Assembly: GCF_006715025.1 (NCBI RefSeq)
Contig: NZ_VFMK01000001.1
Coordinates: forward strand, 1,674,001 to 1,738,000
DNA from: Serratia fonticola
GTDB taxonomy: Bacteria > Pseudomonadota > Gammaproteobacteria > Enterobacterales > Enterobacteriaceae
Direction of reading: 5' to 3'
Length of the DNA: 64,000 nucleotides
Below are positions 32,131-40,601 of the stretch, in pieces. The position numbers and the translations under genes were made by a program. Numbering within the stretch: position 1 is the stretch's first letter; every line of letters begins with the position of its first letter. Under the pieces are notes generated by a model. The model saw nothing but the letters and a program-made list of their open reading frames with translations. It had not been told where the DNA came from and did not search any database.

Positions 32131-33009
32131 ATGAACCTGAAACAGATCCGCTATGCCCTGGCGGTTGCCGAAGAGCAGAGCTTTACCCGTGCTGCGCAGC
32201 GTTGTCATACGGTACAGTCTGCCCTGAGCCATCAGATTGCCAAACTGGAGGATGAGCTTGGTTGTGCGTTGTTTGAGCGTACCTCGCGCCGCGTGGAGCT
32301 GACCGCCGCGGGCCTGGCTTTTATTCAACCAGCCCAGCGGTTGCTGGCGGCGAAACAAGCGTTGGTTGAAGAGGTGGTTGCTGCCGCCGGTACGGTATCC
32401 GGTACATTGACCATTGGTACTATTTCAACCATAAACGCGATAGATCTCACCGAAAAATTGGGGGAATTCCATCGCCATCATCCGGCAGTGAATATTCGGT
32501 TGTATGTCGGTATGAGTGAGGTACTGCTGGAGGACGTACGCCAGCAGAAAACCGATGTGGCGTTTGTTGGGATTTGGCCCGGCGATAAGGATATGCTGCC
32601 GGTGTCACACCGTCAGTTGACCGATGAACCCCTGGTAGCGCTGGTGGCCACCGAACATGCCCTGGCCGGGCGTCTGAAAGTAAACCTGCAAACGCTATCG
32701 GAGGTACCGCTAGTGGATTTTTACAGCGGAACAGGTGCACGACGTCAAACCGATCGCGCTTTTCAGGCTGTGGGGATCAAGCGGCATGTCAGCTTTGAGA
32801 TTGACCATATCGAATGGCTGGAGAATTTGGTGCGACGTGGACTGGCGGCGGGCATTGTGCCCATCTCAACGGCACAGCGTCTGAGCTCACTGGTCTCGAT
32901 TCCGATTGAAGATGGCCCACGGCGTCAGGTGTATTGCGTATGGAACAAGCCATTATCAAAAACGGCTGAGCGCTTTTTGCAGTTCACTGAGATTTTCCTG
33001 TCAGAGTGA
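32131..33009 (+). CDS. LysR-family transcriptional regulator
   Basis: A 292-residue protein with an N-terminal helix-turn-helix (MNLKQIRYALAVAEEQSFTRAA...ALSHQIAKLEDELG, residues 1-60) and a type 2 periplasmic-binding-like effector domain. It is transcribed away from the MFS gene across a 103-base gap, the usual arrangement of a LysR regulator and its target. The effector is unknown. Confidence 0.9.
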   Translation: MNLKQIRYALAVAEEQSFTRAAQRCHTVQSALSHQIAKLEDELGCALFERTSRRVELTAAGLAFIQPAQRLLAAKQALVEEVVAAAGTVSGTLTIGTISTINAIDLTEKLGEFHRHHPAVNIRLYVGMSEVLLEDVRQQKTDVAFVGIWPGDKDMLPVSHRQLTDEPLVALVATEHALAGRLKVNLQTLSEVPLVDFYSGTGARRQTDRAFQAVGIKRHVSFEIDHIEWLENLVRRGLAAGIVPISTAQRLSSLVSIPIEDGPRRQVYCVWNKPLSKTAERFLQFTEIFLSE

Positions 33010-33038
33010 GGGCGCAGCAGGTTGCGCCCGTCTGAGTG

Positions 33039-34040
33039 TTATGGCTTGGCTGCCGCCGCGGCGGTTTTCACCCAGCCATCGAACGTGGCCTGATGCGCCT
33101 TGATCCAGCCATTGACATGGTTTTGGATGTCGGCTTCGGAGGACTGGCCTGAATGCATCCGCAGGTTTTGCGCGTTGACGTCGGCAAGTGGCAGTTTCAT
33201 GATGGCGAACAGCTTGGCGGCCGCGGGATTGGCTTCAGCCCATTGCTTATTGGCGGCAATACGCATGGTACTGACTGGGAAGCCATAGTTGGCTCCGTTT
33301 GGCAGTTTGGTATCCACGTTTTTCTGCCCGAACGGCAGGGAAGAGAACGGGACTTGTAGCCAGACAACGTCACGCCCAGGCACCAACACATCGCTGACCC
33401 AGTAAGGCGTCCAGGTGTAATACAGCACCGGTTTACCTTCTTTGAAACGGGTGATGGTATCGGCGATCATGGCAGCATAGTTGCCCTGATTGTGCTCCAC
33501 CGTTTTGCTCAAACCGTAGGCGTCGATATGGTGATTGATTGCTGCCTCGCAGCCCCAGCCTGGCGTGCAACCGGTCAAGTCTGCCTTGCCATCACCGTTG
33601 GTATCAAACAGCTTGGCAATTTTAGGATCCTTTAGCTGCTCCAGGTTGGTGATGTGATATTGGTCGGCGGTCTTTTTGTCGATCAGATAGCCCTGAGCTG
33701 CACCGTTGACGTAAATCCCTTCGCGGTAGAATTTGTTATCACCCCCGGCGGCCTGATACTGATCGGCATGCAGCGGATTCCAGTTTACCGCCAGGAAGGT
33801 GGCATCGCCGGAAGCGATGGACGTGTAGGCCACGTTGTAGTCCACCTCACGCGGTTCTTTCACGTCATAACCAAGCTTTTCAAGTGCCCTGCTGACCAGC
33901 AGTGTCTGGAAAGTCTCCTCGGAGATGGTGCTCTGTATCGGTTGTACCGAAATACCTTTTCCTGGCAAATCAGCAGCGATCGCGCCCTGTGAACCAAGCA
34001 GTGTGGTAAGGACAATCGCCCAGATCCCTGTAGTGCGCAT
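33039..34040 (-). CDS. proX: glycine betaine/proline ABC transporter binding protein ProX
   Basis: A 333-residue periplasmic protein with a signal peptide (cleaved after AIA, about residue 23) and the OpuAC fold. Trp residues that form the aromatic cage for the quaternary ammonium are in the LAVNWNPLHADQY, YTWTPYWVSDV and GCTPGWGCE segments. The start at 34040 (MRTTGIWAIV) fits; the longer frame is not homologous. Third gene of proVWX. Confidence 0.95.
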   Translation of the reverse strand: MRTTGIWAIVLTTLLGSQGAIAADLPGKGISVQPIQSTISEETFQTLLVSRALEKLGYDVKEPREVDYNVAYTSIASGDATFLAVNWNPLHADQYQAAGGDNKFYREGIYVNGAAQGYLIDKKTADQYHITNLEQLKDPKIAKLFDTNGDGKADLTGCTPGWGCEAAINHHIDAYGLSKTVEHNQGNYAAMIADTITRFKEGKPVLYYTWTPYWVSDVLVPGRDVVWLQVPFSSLPFGQKNVDTKLPNGANYGFPVSTMRIAANKQWAEANPAAAKLFAIMKLPLADVNAQNLRMHSGQSSEADIQNHVNGWIKAHQATFDGWVKTAAAAAKP

Positions 34041-34112
34041 AGTTTTTCCTCTGTTATTGATGTTGTTTGGAGATAGCCCGCCAGGGCAGAAAGCCGCCGG
34101 CGGGAAGTACAA

Positions 34113-35222
34113 TCAGGCTTTTTTGATAAACGGGCGGGCGAGCAACCCGATTGGGCCGTGGGTATACCAGCGGCCTAACCCTTTACTGCGGCGATCGCGC
34201 CCCAGCGACTGGGTAAGGCGATCGAGAATAATCGCCAGAATCACGATACCAACGCCACCCACGGCGGCCAGCCCCATATCCAGGCGGCCGATGCCACGCA
34301 GCACCATCTGACCCAGACCGCCCACGGCGATCATCGAGGCGATAACCACCATCGATAACGCCAGCATCAGCGTCTGGTTAACCCCGGCCATGATGGTTGG
34401 CATGGCCAGCGGCAACTGCACCTTAAACAGCAACTGACGCGGACTGGAACCGAAGGACTCGGCGGCTTCGATCAGATCTTCCGGTACCTGTTTGATGCCC
34501 AGAATGGTCAGGCGCACGATGGGCGGCAGGGCAAAGATGATGGTGACCACCACCCCCGGTACGTTACCGATACCGAACAGCATGACGATCGGCACCAGAT
34601 AGACGAAGGCTGGTGTAGTCTGCATGGCATCAAGCAGTGGCCGGATCACCTTGGCGGCATGTTTGCTGCGTGCCAGCCATATGCCCAATGGCAGACCGAT
34701 CAGGATGCAGAAGAACAGGGCGGTGAGCACCAGCGCCAGCGTGACCATCGCCTGTGACCAGGCCCCGATAGCGCCGATGGCGATCAGGGAAACCAACGTG
34801 GCGGCCCCCATGCCGAGGCTGGATATCTGCCAGGCGATCAGCGAGAACAACAAAATGGCGACGGGAGCAGGCATGCCCAGCAAAAACTGCTGGAAACCGC
34901 TGAGGATGAAATCCACCGGCACGCGAATGCCCTGGAACAGTGGCCGAAAGTGCAACACCAGCCAATCAATGGCGTGAGTGACCCAGCTGTCAAACGGCAC
35001 CCAAGCCTTGTGGAACGGATCCAGCAGGCTAAAGTGCTCAGGTTCCACTGGTGTGCTGTTAAGCCAGTCAGCGCTCTGTGCGGCCTGATTTGCGGCATCA
35101 TGGGGCACGCTGTCTGCCGGTGCGCCGGTTGCCCAGGGATCGCTGCTGGTGGCAGCCTGGGTTGCCGGGGCTTCGTTAGGGGATGTGGCAGCTGTTGCCC
35201 ATGGATCCTGATTATCACTCAT
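34113..35222 (-). CDS. proW: glycine betaine/proline ABC transporter permease ProW
   Basis: A 369-residue permease with a long N-terminal hydrophilic region (residues ~1-95, DPWA-containing repeats) followed by membrane helices and the coupling loop EAAESFGSSPRQLLFKVQLP. The N-terminal tail contains two DPWATxA elements (about 6 and 27). It overlaps proV by 8 bases. Confidence 0.95.
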   Translation of the reverse strand: MSDNQDPWATAATSPNEAPATQAATSSDPWATGAPADSVPHDAANQAAQSADWLNSTPVEPEHFSLLDPFHKAWVPFDSWVTHAIDWLVLHFRPLFQGIRVPVDFILSGFQQFLLGMPAPVAILLFSLIAWQISSLGMGAATLVSLIAIGAIGAWSQAMVTLALVLTALFFCILIGLPLGIWLARSKHAAKVIRPLLDAMQTTPAFVYLVPIVMLFGIGNVPGVVVTIIFALPPIVRLTILGIKQVPEDLIEAAESFGSSPRQLLFKVQLPLAMPTIMAGVNQTLMLALSMVVIASMIAVGGLGQMVLRGIGRLDMGLAAVGGVGIVILAIILDRLTQSLGRDRRSKGLGRWYTHGPIGLLARPFIKKA

Positions 35223-36417
35223 TCGTAGGGCCCTCTTTATCTAAAGCCTGCAGCAGCATGCCTTTGGAAATAATACCGATATAGTTGTTCTCCTCACCGA
35301 CCACCGGCACGGCGCAAGGCGCCTGTGCTACCAGTGAAATCAGCTCGCTCAGCGGCATATCCGCCGGAACGGGCAGCGGAGCGTCCAGCAAGGCGTCATC
35401 CAGCGTTTGATTGGCTGCCAGCGCCTGCTTGAGAGAGTCTATCGAGACCACACCGATAAATTTCTGGCCGCGTTCAAGTACGTAGCCATAGTCACGGTCT
35501 TCATCACGCAGGATCTGCAATGCAGAGCGCGGACCAAAACCGGGGGTTTTACGAATCAGGGTTACCGGACGGCGTTTGGCGATATCTTTAGCACTGAACA
35601 CATGGCTGATATCGACGCCGCGGAAGAAGGTACGCACATAGTCGTTGGCCGGATTATTTAATATTTCATCCGGTGTACCGACTTGAATGACTTCACCGTT
35701 CTGCATAATGGCGATACGATCGCCAATTCGCATGGCCTCATCCAGATCGTGGGAAATAAACACGATGGTGCGCTGATGTTTAGCCTGTAATTTGACTAAT
35801 TCATCCTGCATTTCGGCACGAATTAATGGGTCGAGGGCCGAGAAGGCTTCATCCATTAGCAATATATCAGGATCGTTAGCCATAGCGCGGGCTAATCCCA
35901 CACGTTGACGCATTCCGCCAGAGAGTTCGTCGGGATAAGAATGGGCATAATTTTCCAGCCCAACCTGACGTAAAGCATCCAGCGCTTTTTCCTGCCGTTC
36001 TTGTAACGGAATGCCGGCTAATTCCATGCCGAAAGCGGTATTATTTAATACGTTCATATGCGGCATGAGTGCAAATGACTGGAACACCATGCTGATCTTA
36101 TTTCGCCGTACGGTACGTAGCGCAGCATCGGATATTTTTGAGATATCCTCGCCGTCAATCAGTACCTCACCGCGAGTGGGTTCTATCAGACGATTGAGAA
36201 GGCGTACCAAGGTGGATTTACCGGAACCGGAAAGCCCCATGATGACAAATATCTCGCCTTCTTCAATGGCCAGAGTGGCGTTTTTTACGCCCAGTGATAA
36301 TCCCGTCTTTTCCAGAATCTGATCTTTTGTCAGACCTTTATCAATCAGCTTAAATGCGCGTTCCGGGTGTTCACCAAATATCTTATATAGGTTCTTTACT
36401 TCTAGTTTAATTGCCAT
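35215..36417 (-). CDS. proV: glycine betaine/proline ABC transporter ATPase ProV
   Basis: A 400-residue ATPase, same length as in E. coli, with Walker A GLSGSGKST (about residues 61-69), signature LSGGMRQRVG, Walker B ILLMDEAFSALD and tandem C-terminal CBS domains (about 280-400). It drives high-osmolarity uptake of glycine betaine and proline. The start at 36417 (MAIKLEVKNLYKIFGEHPER) fits the family. First gene of the operon; in E. coli it follows nrdF directly. Confidence 0.96.
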   Translation of the reverse strand: MAIKLEVKNLYKIFGEHPERAFKLIDKGLTKDQILEKTGLSLGVKNATLAIEEGEIFVIMGLSGSGKSTLVRLLNRLIEPTRGEVLIDGEDISKISDAALRTVRRNKISMVFQSFALMPHMNVLNNTAFGMELAGIPLQERQEKALDALRQVGLENYAHSYPDELSGGMRQRVGLARAMANDPDILLMDEAFSALDPLIRAEMQDELVKLQAKHQRTIVFISHDLDEAMRIGDRIAIMQNGEVIQVGTPDEILNNPANDYVRTFFRGVDISHVFSAKDIAKRRPVTLIRKTPGFGPRSALQILRDEDRDYGYVLERGQKFIGVVSIDSLKQALAANQTLDDALLDAPLPVPADMPLSELISLVAQAPCAVPVVGEENNYIGIISKGMLLQALDKEGPTNE

Positions 36418-36792
36418 GCAATTTTCTGTTTCCTGTGATGTATTATCAAACGATAAAATTGTCCTAATAGAAAATAAGCGTGCCATATACCCTAACACAC
36501 TGACATTCTGAGACAACCCTCAGTGACGATTTAGGAGAGTATTGACCGTTAACTCAATGTCAAGTTGAGGCTGTATTCGCTTTGTTGAACGTAAATATTT
36601 ACCTGATTTTTACGTGGTTAATTAATTACTGTTATGAAGTGGAAATGACGGTATATAAGCTGAAGGAAGGGGACGGGGGTGGTCATTTTTTTGGGGGTAT
36701 AGGATTTTTTTAATGGACAATTAATGCACGCATAATAAAACTCTGCGCGCATTATTTATTGCCAGGAAAATCAGCAGGTTTATCGCTGCGAT
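36418..36792. other. 375-base gap upstream of proV, likely osmoregulated promoter
   Basis: AT-rich DNA between proV (leftward) and the 3' end of the yihW-type regulator. On the minus strand a TTGACA-like -35 candidate lies at 36558-36563; no convincing -10 was found by eye. It should hold the proU promoter and, at its far end, the termination region of yihW. No gene recognised. Confidence 0.45.
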
Positions 36793-37593
36793 TCAGAGCG
36801 TGGCTTCCTCGCTATCGCAGGGGACGAGTACCAACTCTACTTGCTGTTGTTGGAGCAGAGATCCGAGCGCAGAAGGGGGCGGCGTATCGGTGAATAACGC
36901 CGTCACCTGCCGAGTATTACCAATCTCTACCGCCGCTGAGGCGTGGAACTTGGTGTGGTCTGCCGCCAGTAGAATATGGCGTGAATGCGCCATCATCGCT
37001 TTCACTACGCTGGATTCATTGACATCAAATTCCAGCAGGTCACCATTAGGCTCGATCGCACCGACGCTGGTGATCAGATAATCGGCCCGGAAGCCTTCGA
37101 CAAAGCTCACGGCACTTGGGCCAATGATCCCGCCGTTATTCGGTCGTAGAATACCGCCGGGCACCATCACTTCGAACTCGGTATTTTTGTACAGGATATG
37201 CGCTACGCGCAGGCTATTGGTAATAACGCGCAGGTGACTGTGATTCATCAGCGCGCGGGCAACATGCTCAACGGTGGTGCCAATAGTGATAAATACCGTG
37301 GAACGGTCCGGGATATAGTCGGCGATGGCTTCTGCGATGGCGATTTTCTCTTCCGTGTGTGAGAGTTCCCGCTGCTCAAAGGCGGTATTTATCACGCTGG
37401 AGGCTCGCCCTGCCCCACCATGATGCCGGGTAATCAGACCTTGCTCGCTCAGTTTACGAATATCACGCCTGACCGTCTGTGTTGACACCTCCAGCAATTG
37501 TGCCAGTTCGTCGATGTTCATATAGCCACGTTTGGCGATCAACTGAATCAGCTGATCGTGGCGTGGGTTGCCGGTAAGTTCAGTCAGACTCAT
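36793..37593 (-). CDS. yihW: DeoR-family regulator of sulfoquinovose catabolism (YihW/CsqR)
   Basis: A 266-residue DeoR/GlpR-type repressor, clearly orthologous to E. coli YihW (CsqR): MSLTELTGNPRHDQLIQLIA, then the helix-turn-helix VSTQTVRRDIRKLSEQGLIT (about residues 36-55) and RHHGGAGRASSV. The effector domain is the phosphosugar-isomerase-like fold that in CsqR senses SQ or sulfo-sugars. It is the second gene after yihV (37-base gap) and is transcribed away from yihU, as in E. coli. The start at 37593 fits; the open frame reaches 37668. Confidence 0.93.
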   Translation of the reverse strand: MSLTELTGNPRHDQLIQLIAKRGYMNIDELAQLLEVSTQTVRRDIRKLSEQGLITRHHGGAGRASSVINTAFEQRELSHTEEKIAIAEAIADYIPDRSTVFITIGTTVEHVARALMNHSHLRVITNSLRVAHILYKNTEFEVMVPGGILRPNNGGIIGPSAVSFVEGFRADYLITSVGAIEPNGDLLEFDVNESSVVKAMMAHSRHILLAADHTKFHASAAVEIGNTRQVTALFTDTPPPSALGSLLQQQQVELVLVPCDSEEATL

Positions 37594-37630
37594 GTTCGGT
37601 TCTCTTATATTTTTCCATTGTTTGATCATT

Positions 37631-38527
37631 TTATACAAAACTGGCCAGGAAAGAGTCAGTTTGATCACAATTGGGGATACCTGCGCGGCCGCCAGGGCGA
37701 GTACACTTCAATGCGGCAACGGCATTAGCGTAACGCACCGCTTGAGCGATATTCGGCTGTGAACCCAGTGCTACCGCCAAAGCGCCATGGAAAACGTCTC
37801 CTGCGCCCGTTGTATCCACCACATCAACCCTGAAGCCTGGCTGATGTTTTAGCCGACCGTTTTCTTGCCAGAAACAGCCATTTTTACCCTGTGTGACATA
37901 AATTTGTCCGTTTTTGTCATTTTTTGCCAAGCGCAGTGCCTGCTCAATGTTCGTTTCTCCTGTCATGCGCAGTAAGCCCGGTTCGGAGAAGGCGGCATGA
38001 TCGGCCAACGCTACTAACGGACGAATATCCTGCGGTGTGACATCGGCATCCAGCAGCGTGGTAACCCCGGCTTGCCTGGCTAGCGTAAAGGCGGTCATGG
38101 CTCCCTGATGCCAGCGTACATCGGCCAACACGACGTCATACTGGCTAAAGTCGATATCATTTAGCCAATCAGCCTCTTCGGGTAAATCCGGGCTAGGGTG
38201 GTTAACGATGATACGTTCGCCCTGCGCATCCACCAGCACCGCTGACTGTGATGAACGAGCCTGCTGGCAACGGCGCGTGTGACGGACGTCAACGCCATAA
38301 CTCTCCAACTCTGACAACAGCGTTTGCCCGGTGGCATCGTCCCCGACGCGGCCGATGAAATCCACTTCTGCCCCCAATCTGGCGGCGGCTACTGCCGCCG
38401 TTGCCGCAGGGCCACCGCCGATTTCACGGTAGTCGGTAGCGACATATTTTCCTCCGCCTTCGGGCAGTTTCTCTACGTAATACAGGCGGTCTTGCACCGT
38501 AATACCTACGCACGCGATTCGAGTCAT
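37631..38527 (-). CDS. yihV: 6-deoxy-6-sulfofructose kinase YihV
   Basis: A 298-residue PfkB-family kinase that phosphorylates sulfofructose at O1. It matches E. coli YihV along its length: ACVGITVQDRLYYVEKLP, GGGPAATAAVAAARLGAEVD (about 38-57), and the catalytic DTTGAGDVFHGALAVAL (about 240, Asp the general base) followed by CTRPGGRAGIP. A strong AAGGAG ribosome site precedes the ATG at 38527. It is cotranscribed with yihW and divergent from yihU. Confidence 0.95.
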   Translation of the reverse strand: MTRIACVGITVQDRLYYVEKLPEGGGKYVATDYREIGGGPAATAAVAAARLGAEVDFIGRVGDDATGQTLLSELESYGVDVRHTRRCQQARSSQSAVLVDAQGERIIVNHPSPDLPEEADWLNDIDFSQYDVVLADVRWHQGAMTAFTLARQAGVTTLLDADVTPQDIRPLVALADHAAFSEPGLLRMTGETNIEQALRLAKNDKNGQIYVTQGKNGCFWQENGRLKHQPGFRVDVVDTTGAGDVFHGALAVALGSQPNIAQAVRYANAVAALKCTRPGGRAGIPNCDQTDSFLASFV

Positions 38528-38598
38528 GGTCTGGCTCCTTGTTGTTCATCTGTTGTTAGCAAACGGCTCTCGCTAAAAAGCGGTGGCCGATCACGATA

Positions 38599-38695
38599 TG
38601 ACCATTTTAATTTTCTCAAATGTTAAAAGAGTGATGGATGTCAATTTTTTGACCATAAATTACAAATACGATCAAAAACAGACAAAAATGGTCTA
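38599..38695. promoter_or_regulatory. candidate CsqR operators in the yihV-yihU divergent region
   Basis: The 224-base AT-rich gap between yihV and yihU contains repeated GACCAT words: TGACCATTTT at 38599-38608, TTTGACCATAAA around 38647-38658, CGATCAAAAAC at 38670-38680, and the inverted AAAAATGGTC at 38684-38693. The GACCAT (38651-38656) and ATGGTC (38688-38693) arms are 31 bases apart. Repeats of this type suit a DeoR tetramer that loops or bridges the divergent promoters. Binding is inferred, not shown. Confidence 0.55.
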
Positions 38696-38751
38696 GGTTT
38701 TCGTCGGGGAATTGACGCAAAGATGACAATCGTAATCAACAGGAGAGAACC

Positions 38752-39642
38752 ATGGCACAGATCGCATTTATCGGGTTAGGGCAAATGGGTGCGCCGATGG
38801 CCAGTAACCTGATTAAACAAGGGCACCGGCTGAGCGTTTATGACATAAGCCCGGCGGCGGTCAACGCCCTGGTGGCGCAGGGGGCCAGGGCGACAACCAG
38901 TCCGGCGCAGGCTGCACAGGATGCCGAGTTCGTCATCACCATGTTGCCGAATGGCGATCTGGTTCGTGAGGTGTTGTTCGGTACAGAAGGGGTGTGCTCC
39001 AGCCTGTCGCCTTCGGCACTGGTGATCGATATGTCCACCATTCATCCACTGCAAACCGATCGGTTGATCGCTGAGATGGCGTCAAGGGGATTCAGCCTGA
39101 TGGATGCGCCGGTAGGGCGCACTTCGGATCACGCTCAGGCGGGCACATTGCTGATCCTGGCTGGTGGCAGTGCCGAGCAGGTAGAGCGTGCTACGCCAGT
39201 ACTGATGGCGATGGGATCGGAACTGATCAACGCCGGAGGGCCGGGGATGGGGATCCGCGTGAAGCTGATCAACAACTATATGAGCATCGCGCTGAACGCG
39301 CTGTCGGCTGAAGCAACGGTGTTGTGTGAGGCGCTGGGATTGTCGTTTGACGTCGCGCTGCAAGTGATGAATGGCACACCTGCGGGCAAAGGCCATTTCA
39401 CCACGTCCTGGCCGAACAAGGTGCTGAAGGGCGATCTCAGTCCGGCGTTCATGATCGATCTGGCACATAAGGATCTGGGCATCGCGCTGGATGTGGCCAA
39501 CCAGTTACACGTGACCATGCCGATGGGCGCGGCATCGCGCGAAGTTTACAGCCAGGCACGGGCCAGCGGGCGCGGGCGTCAGGATTGGAGTGCCATTTTG
39601 GAACAGGTTCGCGCGGCTTCTGGCAGAGCGAACAACGCGTAA
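38752..39642 (+). CDS. yihU: 3-sulfolactaldehyde reductase YihU
   Basis: A 296-residue beta-hydroxyacid dehydrogenase-family enzyme that reduces sulfolactaldehyde to 2,3-dihydroxypropanesulfonate (DHPS) with NADH. The Rossmann motif GLGQMGAPMA is at residues 8-17. Gly122-Arg123 in PVGRTS, catalytic Lys171 and Asn174/Ser178 in KLINNYMS are at the same numbers as the sulfonate-binding and catalytic residues reported for E. coli YihU. AGGAGAG precedes the ATG. First gene of the rightward operon. Confidence 0.95.
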   Translation: MAQIAFIGLGQMGAPMASNLIKQGHRLSVYDISPAAVNALVAQGARATTSPAQAAQDAEFVITMLPNGDLVREVLFGTEGVCSSLSPSALVIDMSTIHPLQTDRLIAEMASRGFSLMDAPVGRTSDHAQAGTLLILAGGSAEQVERATPVLMAMGSELINAGGPGMGIRVKLINNYMSIALNALSAEATVLCEALGLSFDVALQVMNGTPAGKGHFTTSWPNKVLKGDLSPAFMIDLAHKDLGIALDVANQLHVTMPMGAASREVYSQARASGRGRQDWSAILEQVRAASGRANNA

Positions 39643-39690
39643 CACTTAACGTCATCGCACTTGTTTTTCAGCGTACAAAGGGGAGAAGAA

Positions 39691-40554
39691 ATGCCTTATT
39701 TATCCGGTAACGCCATGATTCAAAACGCATGGGAAAACGGTTATGCCATCGGCGCTTTTAGCGCCCACAACGCCGAAACCATCCGTGCCATTTTATTGGC
39801 CGCGCAACAGGAACAGGCCCCGATCATGATCCAGGTGGGGCAGAAAGTGATCAGCGTGATGGGCCTGGAGCCCATGAAAGCGATGATCGATGCGTTTATG
39901 CACGACATTACGGTGCCGGTATGTATTCACCTGGATCACAGTCGCAGCTTCGAGCAAACCATGCAGGCCGTGCAGGCTGGATTCCAGTCGGTGATGTTTG
40001 ACGGATCTCATCTGCCGTTCGAGGAGAACGTGCGCATTACTCGCGCCGTGGCAGACGTTGCGCATGCGTTGAATATCGGCGTAGAGGGGGAGATCGGCAA
40101 GATCGGCGGCACCGAGGACGATATTTCGGTCGACGAAAAAGACGCCCTGATCACCAGCAGTGACGAAGCACTGAAATTTTCTGAATCGACCACGGTGGAT
40201 TATCTGGCGGTATCCATCGGCACTGCCCATGGTCTGTACAAACAAGAGCCCAAGCTGGCCTTTGAACGTCTGCAGGAGATCCGCGAAGTCGTTAAAAAGC
40301 CGATTGTGCTGCACGGTGGCTCTGGTGTTCCAGACGATCAGATCCGCAAAGCGGTCTCACTGGGCGTTGCCAAGGTGAATGTAGACACGGAGCTGCGGCA
40401 GGCTTTTACCCAAGGCATGACTGAAGTCCTCGACCGAGATCCGCAAGAATTTGCGTTGGCGGTTTCGCTCGGGCATGGCCGCGATGTGATGCAGGCCAAG
40501 GTTGCCGAAAAAATCAGGCTGTTCGGCAGCCAGGGTAAAGCCGCTCAGTTTTAA
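39691..40554 (+). CDS. class II (metal-dependent) ketose-bisphosphate aldolase, probable sulfofructose-1-phosphate aldolase
   Basis: A 287-residue class II aldolase of the GatY/KbaY/FbaA family. Metal and substrate motifs: CIHLDHSRS (metal-ligand His, about residue 81), VEGEIGKIGG (about 133-142), SIGTAHGLY with a second ligand His, and HGGSGV with the third. It has no similarity to E. coli YihT, a class I Schiff-base aldolase, but takes the yihT position right after yihU. The natural inference is that it splits sulfofructose-1-phosphate to DHAP and sulfolactaldehyde. Class II SFP aldolases (SqiA, sulfo-EMP2) have, as I recall, been reported in some bacteria; orthology is not established. The ATG at 39691 has GGGAGA upstream. 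Confidence 0.82.
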   Translation: MPYLSGNAMIQNAWENGYAIGAFSAHNAETIRAILLAAQQEQAPIMIQVGQKVISVMGLEPMKAMIDAFMHDITVPVCIHLDHSRSFEQTMQAVQAGFQSVMFDGSHLPFEENVRITRAVADVAHALNIGVEGEIGKIGGTEDDISVDEKDALITSSDEALKFSESTTVDYLAVSIGTAHGLYKQEPKLAFERLQEIREVVKKPIVLHGGSGVPDDQIRKAVSLGVAKVNVDTELRQAFTQGMTEVLDRDPQEFALAVSLGHGRDVMQAKVAEKIRLFGSQGKAAQF

Positions 40555-40601
40555 GCCGCTGTTGCGCGGTAAAGTGCCGCGCTAATCATAAGGTACTGAT
40601 C

